Source of the DNA: Crenarchaeota archaeon SCGC AAA471-B05
GTDB lineage: Archaea; Thermoproteota; Thermoprotei; Gearchaeales; Gearchaeaceae
Assembly: GCA_000380705.1 (NCBI GenBank)
Contig: AQYM01000028.1
Location: 7,846-14,834, forward strand
Reading direction: 5' to 3'
Length of the DNA stretch: 6,989 nt
Under the pieces are notes generated by a model. It was not told where the DNA came from and did not search any database. It saw nothing but the letters and a program-made list of their open reading frames with translations. Positions 1 through 5,369 of this stretch are shown piece by piece (the first letter of the stretch is position 1; each line of letters begins with the position of its first letter). A program made the translations under genes and the position numbers.

Positions 1-283
1 CCACAAAGTGTCTCAGAATTCCACATTAATTTGCAATAAAGAATTCAGCTATAAATTTTTCGGTTAAATAAGCGAGATTTTTGCAAAATTAATTATCCGG
101 AAATAAAGGCTATTATTATCTTTGAAATTAATGGAAAGTGCTGAAAGCCCCCTACAATAATATATAATAAATAAAGTTTTTATAAAAGCTGGAATAGTTT
201 ATCTAATTACCTTGATTTCTATTTTGATCAAGTTGCTTAATTTTTATTTAATTTATTGTTTTTTAAATTTATTCCCATAAATT
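1..283. other. Left-edge region without a supportable gene
   Basis: No reading frame here is long enough, or protein-like enough, to call. The stretch is AT-rich except for a small island at 139-155 (TGCTGAAAGCCCCCTAC), which stands out against flanks such as AATATATAATAAATAAAG. A TATA-like TTTTTATAAAAG lies near 176-187 on the plus strand. An inverted repeat CTTGAT/ATCAAG (211-216 and 227-232, 10 bp loop) sits between it and the end of the neighbouring gene. Two GAATTC sites occur near the left end. None of this establishes a function. The region is the 3' flank of the minus-strand oxidoreductase gene, and no clear oligo-T terminator for that gene is visible in it. Confidence 0.6.
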
Positions 284-1444
284 CTAAAGAGTGGAGCTTT
301 GTTCATAATAAGGCATTCCTTTTTGAATTAATTTTTGTAACAAAATTTCACAATCTAACATTTCAGGTAAAATTAAACCTGTTTGATTAATTTCTCCTTT
401 ATTTAACATTTCTACAATTATCAAAGGAAGAAGAGATGTTAAATAAGCAGTAGCACTTTCATTATATTTTTGATATGCTTCCTTATGAGTTAAGTATACA
501 TAACCAATATTTTTAACTTTTCTTCCGTCTTTAATACCTTTTGTTTCAACTAAAAGCATTTCATGTCCTTCAATATTACTAAAGTTTACAGGTTTAGGTA
601 AAAGAGCTAAGAGAACAGATTTTGGACTAACCATTACTCCGTCAACTTCAATTGGATCGTCTCTTAGCAAACCTAGCTTTAATATTACTTTAATAATTTG
701 ATAAGTTTCCCGCGATAAAGCTAACTTAAAATCTAAGTATTTAATATCCTTACCTAAATACCTAGGTAAGGTCAAAGTTTCTTCGTGACTTATTAGATAA
801 ACTTTTAATTTGCCTACAGGAGGAGGGAACTCATAATCTTCTTCCAAACTTAAAGGTTGTTTCCTTTTAAATGTTCTATTTTCATAAATTACAGGTTTTG
901 TAGAAAAATCAGATAAAAATACCGATGGTGAATAAGTAAATATTAGTTCATATCTTTTAGAATGAACCATTGAGCCATCTCTTATTCTAATTTCCTCTAC
1001 AACATCTAGTTTATGAGCTAAGTGTTTAGCTATGATATTTGTTATTCCTGGCGCTAAGCCATAACATGGAAAAACACTTATACCAGAAATTCTGAATAAA
1101 TCCTCGTTTTTTAATATTTCAAGTAAAGGATAATCACCTAATCCTAAGTCTAAGTAATTGCATCCAGTATCTATGCATATTTTAATTATGTTTAAGGTAG
1201 TTAATGAAGGTGGTATTGCAGCGATGGCTAGATCAACTCTGGTTAGTATTCTCGAAATAGCTTCTATGTTTTTTATATCCGTATTTTCTAAAGAAATTTT
1301 TTCGTTAATTAGAGAAGTTCTAAAATAATCCAAGGCATAATTATCCTTATCTACAATGATAAGTTCTTCTACAAAATCATATTCTATTAATTTTCTAGCC
1401 AAACTTTTACCCATATGACCAGCCCCAAACAAAGCTATTCTCAT
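284..1444 (-). CDS. Saccharopine dehydrogenase-like NAD(P)-dependent oxidoreductase
   Basis: A 386-residue cytoplasmic dehydrogenase of the saccharopine dehydrogenase / lysine 6-dehydrogenase superfamily. The N-terminal Rossmann fold shows GAGHMG at residues 7-12. An acidic residue follows the second strand (VDKD, 31-34), which in such folds often favours NAD. IPPS (78-81) and YLDLG (97-101) are typical of the cofactor domain. GLAPGITN (129-136) marks the junction to the substrate domain, and the C-terminus keeps the family pattern LPEMLD...GM (359-377). The length fits lysine 6-dehydrogenase-like proteins better than the longer fungal Lys9. The ATG at 1444 is chosen because the Rossmann motif starts right after it and a TATA box lies 30 nt upstream. 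It stands alone, 176 bp downstream of the DUF371 gene. The superfamily call is firm, but the substrate is not: lysine, saccharopine or another amino acid are all possible, and no neighbouring gene decides it. Confidence 0.85.
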   Translation of the reverse strand: MRIALFGAGHMGKSLARKLIEYDFVEELIIVDKDNYALDYFRTSLINEKISLENTDIKNIEAISRILTRVDLAIAAIPPSLTTLNIIKICIDTGCNYLDLGLGDYPLLEILKNEDLFRISGISVFPCYGLAPGITNIIAKHLAHKLDVVEEIRIRDGSMVHSKRYELIFTYSPSVFLSDFSTKPVIYENRTFKRKQPLSLEEDYEFPPPVGKLKVYLISHEETLTLPRYLGKDIKYLDFKLALSRETYQIIKVILKLGLLRDDPIEVDGVMVSPKSVLLALLPKPVNFSNIEGHEMLLVETKGIKDGRKVKNIGYVYLTHKEAYQKYNESATAYLTSLLPLIIVEMLNKGEINQTGLILPEMLDCEILLQKLIQKGMPYYEQSSTL

Positions 1445-1470
1445 AACAATTTAATATTATAAAATGCTTA

Positions 1471-1478
1471 TTTATATA
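1471..1478 (-). promoter_or_regulatory. TATA box of the oxidoreductase gene
   Basis: On the minus strand the sequence reads TATATAAA, preceded by an A-rich BRE-like stretch. Its centre is 30 nt upstream of the ATG at 1444, so transcription would begin at or within a few bases of the start codon. No Shine-Dalgarno sequence is visible in the intervening bases, which agrees with a leaderless or nearly leaderless mRNA. The call rests on position and sequence only. Confidence 0.5.
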
Positions 1479-1598
1479 TTTTTATGGTAAAATAACATTA
1501 TCAAATTTTAAATTAAGCCAAGATAAGAACCATTTATAAAAGTATAAAAAATATAAAATAATTATCTTTCAAAATTTGAAATTTTTATAAAGTATTAT

Positions 1599-1616
1599 AA
1601 AAAATTCAAGGAAAAA
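1599..1616 (-). terminator. Oligo-T terminator downstream of the DUF371 gene
   Basis: On the minus strand, five bases after the DUF371 stop codon, runs of five T (1616-1612) and six T (1604-1599) occur within a T-rich tract. Archaeal RNA polymerase commonly terminates at such oligo-T tracts without a hairpin. Together with the separate TATA box of the next gene, this suggests the two minus-strand genes are not one operon. Confidence 0.45.
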
Positions 1617-1620
1617 TTTG

Positions 1621-2055
1621 TTAAAAATTAATATTTAAAACTTTTATTTCAATTCTTACTTTTGAATTAGAAGATTTTAATTTTTTTATAAACTCTCTAC
1701 TAAGCTCTGCAGAAGACTTATTTGCTCTTATAGCCAAAGTTCTCTCATCTATATAATCTGATTTTCTTATAACAATACTCCTATTACTCGTTAAAGTTAA
1801 CATTTTTGAACCCTCTGCTTCAATTATTTCCTCTAAACCGTTGACAGATAACTTGATAATAATCTTTGCGCCATCCTTTTTTATTAGTTCTTTTAGTTTT
1901 TCGTTAAGATCTGAACAAGCTTTCTGAGATTTAACAGCTATAATACAATTGCCTCTTTTAGTTAAATAATCATCTTTGGTTATTTCCATGGTAGTCTTAT
2001 GTGTAGCTTGAATAAGTTTATGCCCGTATGCAAAAAATTCATCCTTAATTTCCAT
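1621..2055 (-). CDS. DUF371 family protein
   Basis: A 144-residue soluble protein that I recognise as DUF371, an archaeal family of unknown function. Family-like features are the N-terminal GH (11-12), the block ATHKTTMEITKD (17-28), the GNCIIAV segment (35-41) and the C-terminal part with RKSDYIDERTLAIRA near 92-106. Length is full for the family. I place the start at the ATG at 2055 because the protein then begins MEIKDEFFAYGH, as expected for the family. An in-frame ATG at 2082 would add nine residues (MVKFYYLNF) and cannot be excluded; a TATA-like ACATAAAAATC lies at the right distance for that longer form. It is divergently transcribed from the phosphoribosyltransferase with only 34 bp (or 7 bp) between starts. 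No signal peptide or membrane segment is present. The biochemical role is unknown. Confidence 0.8.
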   Translation of the reverse strand: MEIKDEFFAYGHKLIQATHKTTMEITKDDYLTKRGNCIIAVKSQKACSDLNEKLKELIKKDGAKIIIKLSVNGLEEIIEAEGSKMLTLTSNRSIVIRKSDYIDERTLAIRANKSSAELSREFIKKLKSSNSKVRIEIKVLNINF

Positions 2056-2059
2056 AAAA

Positions 2060-2067
2060 TTTAAATA
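2060..2067 (+). promoter_or_regulatory. TATA box of the phosphoribosyltransferase gene
   Basis: TTTAAATA preceded by A-rich bases (ATAAAA) is centred 26-27 nt upstream of the GTG at 2090, the ideal distance for a leaderless archaeal transcript. This spacing supports GTG 2090 as the true start. The box lies only 5 bp from the preferred start of the divergent DUF371 gene, so the two transcription units cannot be bound independently. Confidence 0.55.
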
Positions 2068-2089
2068 ATAAAATTTAACCATAAATATT

Positions 2090-2668
2090 GTGAAAAAAGA
2101 AGATTTTTATGTATTAAAATGGTCCGAATTCTATAGAGATATTTTAAAGTTAAGTAAAAAGATAAAGAAAGATAATTATAAGCCTGACATTATAGTAGCT
2201 ATAGCCAGAGGTGGATGGGTTGTAGGTAGGATACTTTCTGATATATTAGAAGTAAATCAAGTAACAGATTTACATATAACGTTTTATACTAATATTTATT
2301 CCACGTTAAAAGAACCAGTCATATTAGAAGGTATAGGAAAAGATGTGAGAAATAAAAAAATTTTAGTAGCAGATGATGTAAGTGATACAGGTGAATCTTT
2401 GCTTAAATCGATAGATTACCTTAAATCTTTTAGTCCATTGGTAATTAAAACGGCTACCGTTTATGTCAAACCTTGGACAAAGCTTATTCCAGATTATTAC
2501 ACTAAAATAATTGATAAATGGATCATTTATCCTTATGAAGTAAAAGAAACAATTATGAAACTTAAAAATAAATGGGTAAATGAAAATAAAAGCATTGAAT
2601 GGGTACAAAACAAGTTAATTGAAATAGGAATTCCTAAATGGCAAGTTAGAGAATTTTTAAAAGGCTGA
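2090..2668 (+). CDS. Purine phosphoribosyltransferase (COG2236-type)
   Basis: A 192-residue type I phosphoribosyltransferase that would transfer ribose 5-phosphate from PRPP to a 6-oxopurine base (hypoxanthine, guanine or xanthine) in cytoplasmic purine salvage. The pyrophosphate-binding loop ARGGW is at 39-43. The PRPP motif ILVADDVSDTGES spans 91-103, with the paired acids D95/D96. VYVKP (124-128) supplies the lysine expected to read the purine oxo group. WIIYPYE (144-150) gives the aromatic that would stack on the base and is typical of the archaeal hypoxanthine/xanthine-guanine branch. A C-terminal helical tail (about 155-192) follows. The start is GTG: no other in-frame start lies near, and the TATA box is 26-27 nt upstream. 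Exact base preference cannot be told from the sequence. It diverges from the DUF371 gene, a pairing that may be regulatory. Confidence 0.88.
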   Translation: MKKEDFYVLKWSEFYRDILKLSKKIKKDNYKPDIIVAIARGGWVVGRILSDILEVNQVTDLHITFYTNIYSTLKEPVILEGIGKDVRNKKILVADDVSDTGESLLKSIDYLKSFSPLVIKTATVYVKPWTKLIPDYYTKIIDKWIIYPYEVKETIMKLKNKWVNENKSIEWVQNKLIEIGIPKWQVREFLKG

Positions 2669-2804
2669 TCTTGGTATGCTTTTCCTTATTCATTCATGAT
2701 TAAATCTTTTTATTTATAAAGACGAAAAATTAGAAATCTCAATAATTTTTGTGGTTGTCCTTTCTAGTTCGTAATTTCCGTATTAATTTTATATTTTATT
2801 TGAG

Positions 2805-2811
2805 TTTTTTT
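2805..2811 (+). terminator. T7 tract, possible terminator after the phosphoribosyltransferase
   Basis: A run of seven T within a T-rich stretch (TGAGTTTTTTTGC) lies about 137 bp after the stop codon of the upstream gene. A weaker T5 run is at 2707-2711. Archaeal termination at oligo-T tracts makes either a plausible end of that transcript. No hairpin is needed and none is seen. Confidence 0.35.
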
Positions 2812-3008
2812 GCTGACTAACCGCCTTGAAAGGTGAGAATTTCCTCATCGATTCATGACTACGTCTTTTATATGAAAACAGTCGAGAGATTCAGAATATT
2901 CCCATTTGTTGGAATTTTATTTTGTTTGCCGTATATTGTTGTTTCTTTCGGATGGTACAATCTTAATAGCGACATTAACTTTGATTGCTTGATTGTATTT
3001 ATCTAAAG

Positions 3009-3021
3009 AGAAAAGTCTTAA
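3009..3021 (+). repeat. 13 bp direct repeat, copy 1 (AGAAAAGTCTTAA)
   Basis: This exact 13-mer recurs at 3129-3141, a spacing of exactly 120 bp. The similarity extends weakly to the left, with 17 of 21 positions matching when both copies are started at ATC (3001 and 3121). This copy is directly followed by an AT-rich TATA-like stretch (AAAAATATAAATC). Possible roles are a regulator-binding site or a duplicated promoter element, but no function can be read from the sequence. Confidence 0.5.
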
Positions 3022-3128
3022 AAAATATAAATCTTACCACATCCAGAATTGGCTAGAGTTTAGTTTATTGTAAAGTTTTGCTCTTCACTTCGATGGAAAA
3101 CTCAGTCTAACCATTTCTTAATCCTTAT

Positions 3129-3141
3129 AGAAAAGTCTTAA
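3129..3141 (+). repeat. 13 bp direct repeat, copy 2 (AGAAAAGTCTTAA)
   Basis: Second exact copy of the 13-mer at 3009-3021. It ends 63 bp before the preferred start of the pilin-like gene and about 20 bp before the first of its TATA-like boxes. That is where an archaeal activator site upstream of the BRE would be expected. Confidence 0.5.
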
Positions 3142-3160
3142 GTTTAGTATTATTTTATGA

Positions 3161-3186
3161 TTTAAAATTTGGATGACCTTTTAAAG
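3161..3186 (+). promoter_or_regulatory. Promoter region of the pilin-like gene
   Basis: Two TATA-like boxes precede the gene: TTTAAAAT (3161-3168), centred about 40 nt before the ATG at 3205, and TTTTAAAG (3179-3186), centred 22-23 nt before it. The first would give a short leader without a Shine-Dalgarno site, the second a nearly leaderless mRNA. Both overlap or closely follow the upstream TTG at 3169, which makes that TTG an unlikely start. Confidence 0.4.
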
Positions 3187-3204
3187 TTTTTTAACAATAC
3201 AATT

Positions 3205-4005
3205 ATGAAAGAAAAAGCTGTAACGACAGTTATAGGCACATATATTTTTATTTTAATTTACATTTTATTGCTGGGTTTACAATTGTACGTTCAAAATTCG
3301 GGAATCAATGAGTTTAAAACTTTATGGGAAAAAATGAACGAAAAAATAACTATATTAGGATCGTTTAAAAATAAATATTACCCCAACAAAATTAACGGTA
3401 ACGATCATCAATTAGGGAAGGTCTTATACAAAGATAATGAAGCCCTTATATTTAATTCAAAAAGTCTGGAAAAAGGATATAAAATGGAGTTAATATTCGA
3501 ATTCGATGATATTTTTCTTAATACTTTTTATTATGAAGCCTTCTTAGAAATTAGTTTTTGGTATAATAAACCTGTTAATCAAAAAATTTATTTAATTAAT
3601 AATAATTATACTATTTTAATAAAAGATTACAATTTTAGTATAAAAAATAATATATTAGATGATATAATTTATTTAAATTTTAATACATTAAATAATAATA
3701 CAAAAATATTTATAAAAATAATAAGTTTTAGTGAAGACAAATTTATATTTTATTTAGATAAAATTTGCTTAAATATTTTATCAAATAAAAATCATTTTAT
3801 AATATACATATTAAATGAAAGTAATTTGACAATAAATATTTTAAAAATAAAAATATTTAATGGAGAGAAAAGCGAGGAAGTTATTTTTAATCAAAAAATT
3901 GAACCATTACATATTATAAAAATCAACTTAAAAAGCGAAATAAATGCAGAATGGATAGAAATAAATACAGAAAGAGGAAATATTTTTTATTCAAAAATTA
4001 TATAA
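3205..4005 (+). CDS. Pilin-like secreted/surface protein with class III signal peptide
   Basis: A 266-residue protein starting MKEKAVTTVIGTYIFILIYI. The short charged leader ending in Lys-Ala, followed by an uninterrupted hydrophobic stretch (about 6-29), matches the archaeal class III signal cleaved by PibD-type prepilin peptidase, probably after A5. The remaining ~230 residues look beta-rich with no further clear membrane span. They hold five N-glycosylation sequons (N134, N143, N164, N204, N207), fitting an extracellular location. Pilins, archaellum stator-like proteins and some binding proteins share this plan; the exact family is not recognised. I choose the ATG at 3205 over an in-frame TTG at 3169, because the shorter form gives a standard leader and fits the TATA boxes. 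The gene is extremely AT-rich (8 G/C in 120 bases at 3601-3720) and rich in Asn, Ile and Lys, unlike its neighbours, which may mean relaxed selection or transfer. No pilus assembly genes are adjacent. Confidence 0.7.
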   Translation: MKEKAVTTVIGTYIFILIYILLLGLQLYVQNSGINEFKTLWEKMNEKITILGSFKNKYYPNKINGNDHQLGKVLYKDNEALIFNSKSLEKGYKMELIFEFDDIFLNTFYYEAFLEISFWYNKPVNQKIYLINNNYTILIKDYNFSIKNNILDDIIYLNFNTLNNNTKIFIKIISFSEDKFIFYLDKICLNILSNKNHFIIYILNESNLTINILKIKIFNGEKSEEVIFNQKIEPLHIIKINLKSEINAEWIEINTERGNIFYSKII

Positions 4006-4012
4006 CCAAAAA
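3993..4012 (-). terminator. Oligo-T terminator of the deaminase gene
   Basis: On the minus strand two runs of five T (4012-4008 and 3997-3993) follow directly after the deaminase stop codon, inside the 3' end of the convergent pilin-like gene. Oligo-T tracts of this kind are a common archaeal termination signal. The plus strand shows no equally good T tract beyond the pilin-like stop, so its transcript may run into the deaminase gene as antisense RNA. Confidence 0.35.
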
Positions 4013-4016
4013 TAGT

Positions 4017-5324
4017 TTAATTTTCTATAAGAGAATAGAAAGCTTTCTCAAATTCTTCGAATAATTTTTCTTCGTTTATATTAACCAGTTTATAATTTTC
4101 TACCGATAATTTACCATTAACTATAGTATATTTGGCTTTGAGACCCGAAGAAGAAAACACCAAATGGGCAAGAATATGATTCTCATCGCTTAAATTCAGA
4201 GGCATAAATCTAATATTATTTAAATCAAATATTGCTAAATCTGCTATGTTTCCTTCATTTATTATACCCCCATTAAGTTCAGGGAAGAAAATATTATAAC
4301 CACCGTAAGTAGCTAATTTAAATATTTCTTTTGAAGAAATTATAGCCGGATTACGATACATGTGCTTTTGTAATAAAGAAGAAAATTTCATCATTTCAAA
4401 AGGATCAAGACTGTTATTACTTGCAGGCCCATCTGTTCCTAGACATACTTTTATTCCTTCATCAATTAATTTTCTTATATTACATGTTGATCCTACACCG
4501 AGTTTCAAATTGGAAATTGTGTTCTGAACAGCAGAGCATTTACGATACTTTAATAATTTTATTTCTTCTTCATCAAGCCAAACAGAGTGAGCATATACTG
4601 TTCTTTCATTACATAACCCTATTTTATCCAGGAAATTTACTTCTCTTACACCATACTTTTTGATACATAATTCTTGTTCCGTTAAATCTTCAGCTACATG
4701 AATTTGGACTAATGAATTTAATTCATAAGAAAGTTCCGCAATTAATTTTAATAATTTTTCTGAGCATGTATAAGTAGCATGGGGTCCTAAAGAAGGTTTT
4801 ATTAAATCGTTTCCTAAATTTTTAAGCTTGAAATAATAATCCTTAGCTCTTTTATATTGATTTTCTGTTTCATTTTCATTGAAAAAATCAAAAACTCCTT
4901 CACAAAGTACTCCTCTGAAATTTAATTCAATGTAACTTTGAGCAACGATGTCCATTTTGAAATACATATCCGCTGCGCCTGTAAAACCTGATTTTAACAT
5001 TTCTGCTATAGAAAATTTAGAGCCGATGTAATAATGCTCATTTTTAAACTTTCTTTCCAGAGGCCATACTTTATTATTAAGCCATTCATGTAAAGGCAAA
5101 TCCTCCGCAATTCCTCTAAGTAAACTCATAGGAGAATGTGTATGCCCATTAAAGAAACCTGGAATAACGATACAGTTAGAGCAATCTATAACTATACCTT
5201 TTTTACTTAGATTATTTCCTATTTCTTCTATTTTTTTATTATTAATTAGAATATCTAAGTTTTTCCTCATTTTATTAAATGCATCAAGGATTACTTTACA
5301 GTTTTTAAGCAATATCGGTTCCAT
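4017..5324 (-). CDS. mtaD: 5'-methylthioadenosine/S-adenosylhomocysteine deaminase-type amidohydrolase
   Basis: A 435-residue cytoplasmic metal-dependent hydrolase of the amidohydrolase superfamily. It is expected to deaminate the adenine of S-adenosylhomocysteine, 5'-methylthioadenosine or related adenosines to the inosine form. After a small N-terminal beta domain, PGFFNGHTH (55-63) provides metal ligands H61 and H63. The stretch LLRGIAEDLPLHEWL (68-82) is highly typical of MTA/SAH deaminases. QIHVAE (207-212) gives ligand H209 and catalytic E212, YAHSVW holds catalytic H246, and GTDGPASNNSLD (296-307) gives D298. R137 may bind the substrate carboxylate. All catalytic residues are present and length is normal. 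The ATG at 5324 is chosen; an upstream in-frame TTG (5381) would add 19 unconserved residues and run into glyA. It diverges from glyA over 45 bp and converges on the pilin-like gene with an 11 bp gap. Other adenosine-like or guanine-type substrates remain possible. Confidence 0.87.
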   Translation of the reverse strand: MEPILLKNCKVILDAFNKMRKNLDILINNKKIEEIGNNLSKKGIVIDCSNCIVIPGFFNGHTHSPMSLLRGIAEDLPLHEWLNNKVWPLERKFKNEHYYIGSKFSIAEMLKSGFTGAADMYFKMDIVAQSYIELNFRGVLCEGVFDFFNENETENQYKRAKDYYFKLKNLGNDLIKPSLGPHATYTCSEKLLKLIAELSYELNSLVQIHVAEDLTEQELCIKKYGVREVNFLDKIGLCNERTVYAHSVWLDEEEIKLLKYRKCSAVQNTISNLKLGVGSTCNIRKLIDEGIKVCLGTDGPASNNSLDPFEMMKFSSLLQKHMYRNPAIISSKEIFKLATYGGYNIFFPELNGGIINEGNIADLAIFDLNNIRFMPLNLSDENHILAHLVFSSSGLKAKYTIVNGKLSVENYKLVNINEEKLFEEFEKAFYSLIEN

Positions 5325-5339
5325 TATTTTATAATAAGC

Positions 5340-5349
5340 TTTTATAAAA
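5340..5349. promoter_or_regulatory. Palindromic TATA box between the deaminase gene and glyA
   Basis: TTTTATAAAA is a perfect palindrome. Its centre lies 25-26 nt upstream of the glyA ATG (5370), ideal for a leaderless transcript. It lies 20-21 nt upstream of the deaminase ATG (5324) on the other strand, slightly short of the usual distance. It is the only strong TATA box in the 45 bp gap, so it probably drives glyA and may also serve the divergent gene. An AT-rich stretch just to its right could instead shift the deaminase box by a few bases. Confidence 0.55.
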
Positions 5350-5369
5350 TTATTAAGATTTGTTAGATA

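Larger units (their letters stand above)
2669..3168. other. Long intergenic region, possibly with a decayed reading frame
   Basis: No intact gene above about 60 codons is present. Yet bases 2821-3120 contain roughly 32% G+C, close to the coding genes and much higher than the next gene. On the plus strand three fragments look protein-like: 2700-2771 (contains KDEKLEISIIFVV), 2855-2872 (MTTSFI) and 2872-3003 (contains VERFRIFPFVGILF). The last two overlap as ATGA in different frames. A third frame continues through 2876-3118 with two stops. In outline this resembles the hydrophobic C-terminal part of a DDE transposase broken by stops and frameshifts, but this is inference from pattern only. T-rich tracts at 2707-2711 and 2805-2811 could end transcription of the phosphoribosyltransferase gene. 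No tRNA, rRNA or convincing C/D box RNA was found on either strand. Confidence 0.3.

Noticed and set aside
211..232. Inverted repeat CTTGAT/ATCAAG as a terminator hairpin
   Set aside because: Six AT-rich base pairs with a 10 nt loop are too weak, and archaeal termination does not need a hairpin.
212..280. 22-codon plus-strand hydrophobic frame from a TTG, with a TATA-like box 29 nt upstream
   Set aside because: Too short and low in complexity; a TATA-like sequence at about that distance is expected by chance in such AT-rich DNA.
1568..1580. Near-palindrome TTCAAAATTTGAA as an operator
   Set aside because: Low-complexity AT sequence, more than 120 bp from the oxidoreductase start; near-palindromes of this kind are frequent in AT-rich spacers.
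2363..2608. 81-codon minus-strand reading frame inside the phosphoribosyltransferase gene
   Set aside because: It lies wholly antisense to a gene with clear PRPP motifs, and its product is rich in Tyr, Phe and Ile, as expected from reverse reading of AT-rich coding DNA.
2813..2862. Possible C/D box small RNA on either strand
   Set aside because: A CTGA and a GATGA-like piece are present, but a proper RTGATGA C box and the paired C'/D' spacing are missing.
2868..2975. 35-codon minus-strand frame (starts MSLLRLYHPK)
   Set aside because: Short, mostly antisense to the hydrophobic plus-strand fragment, with no promoter at a suitable distance. Kept only as a note in case the decayed region is read the other way.
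4421..4663. 80-codon plus-strand reading frame inside the deaminase gene
   Set aside because: Antisense shadow over the conserved HVAE to GTDGPAS part of the deaminase; the product is low-complexity Leu/His/Phe with no domain.
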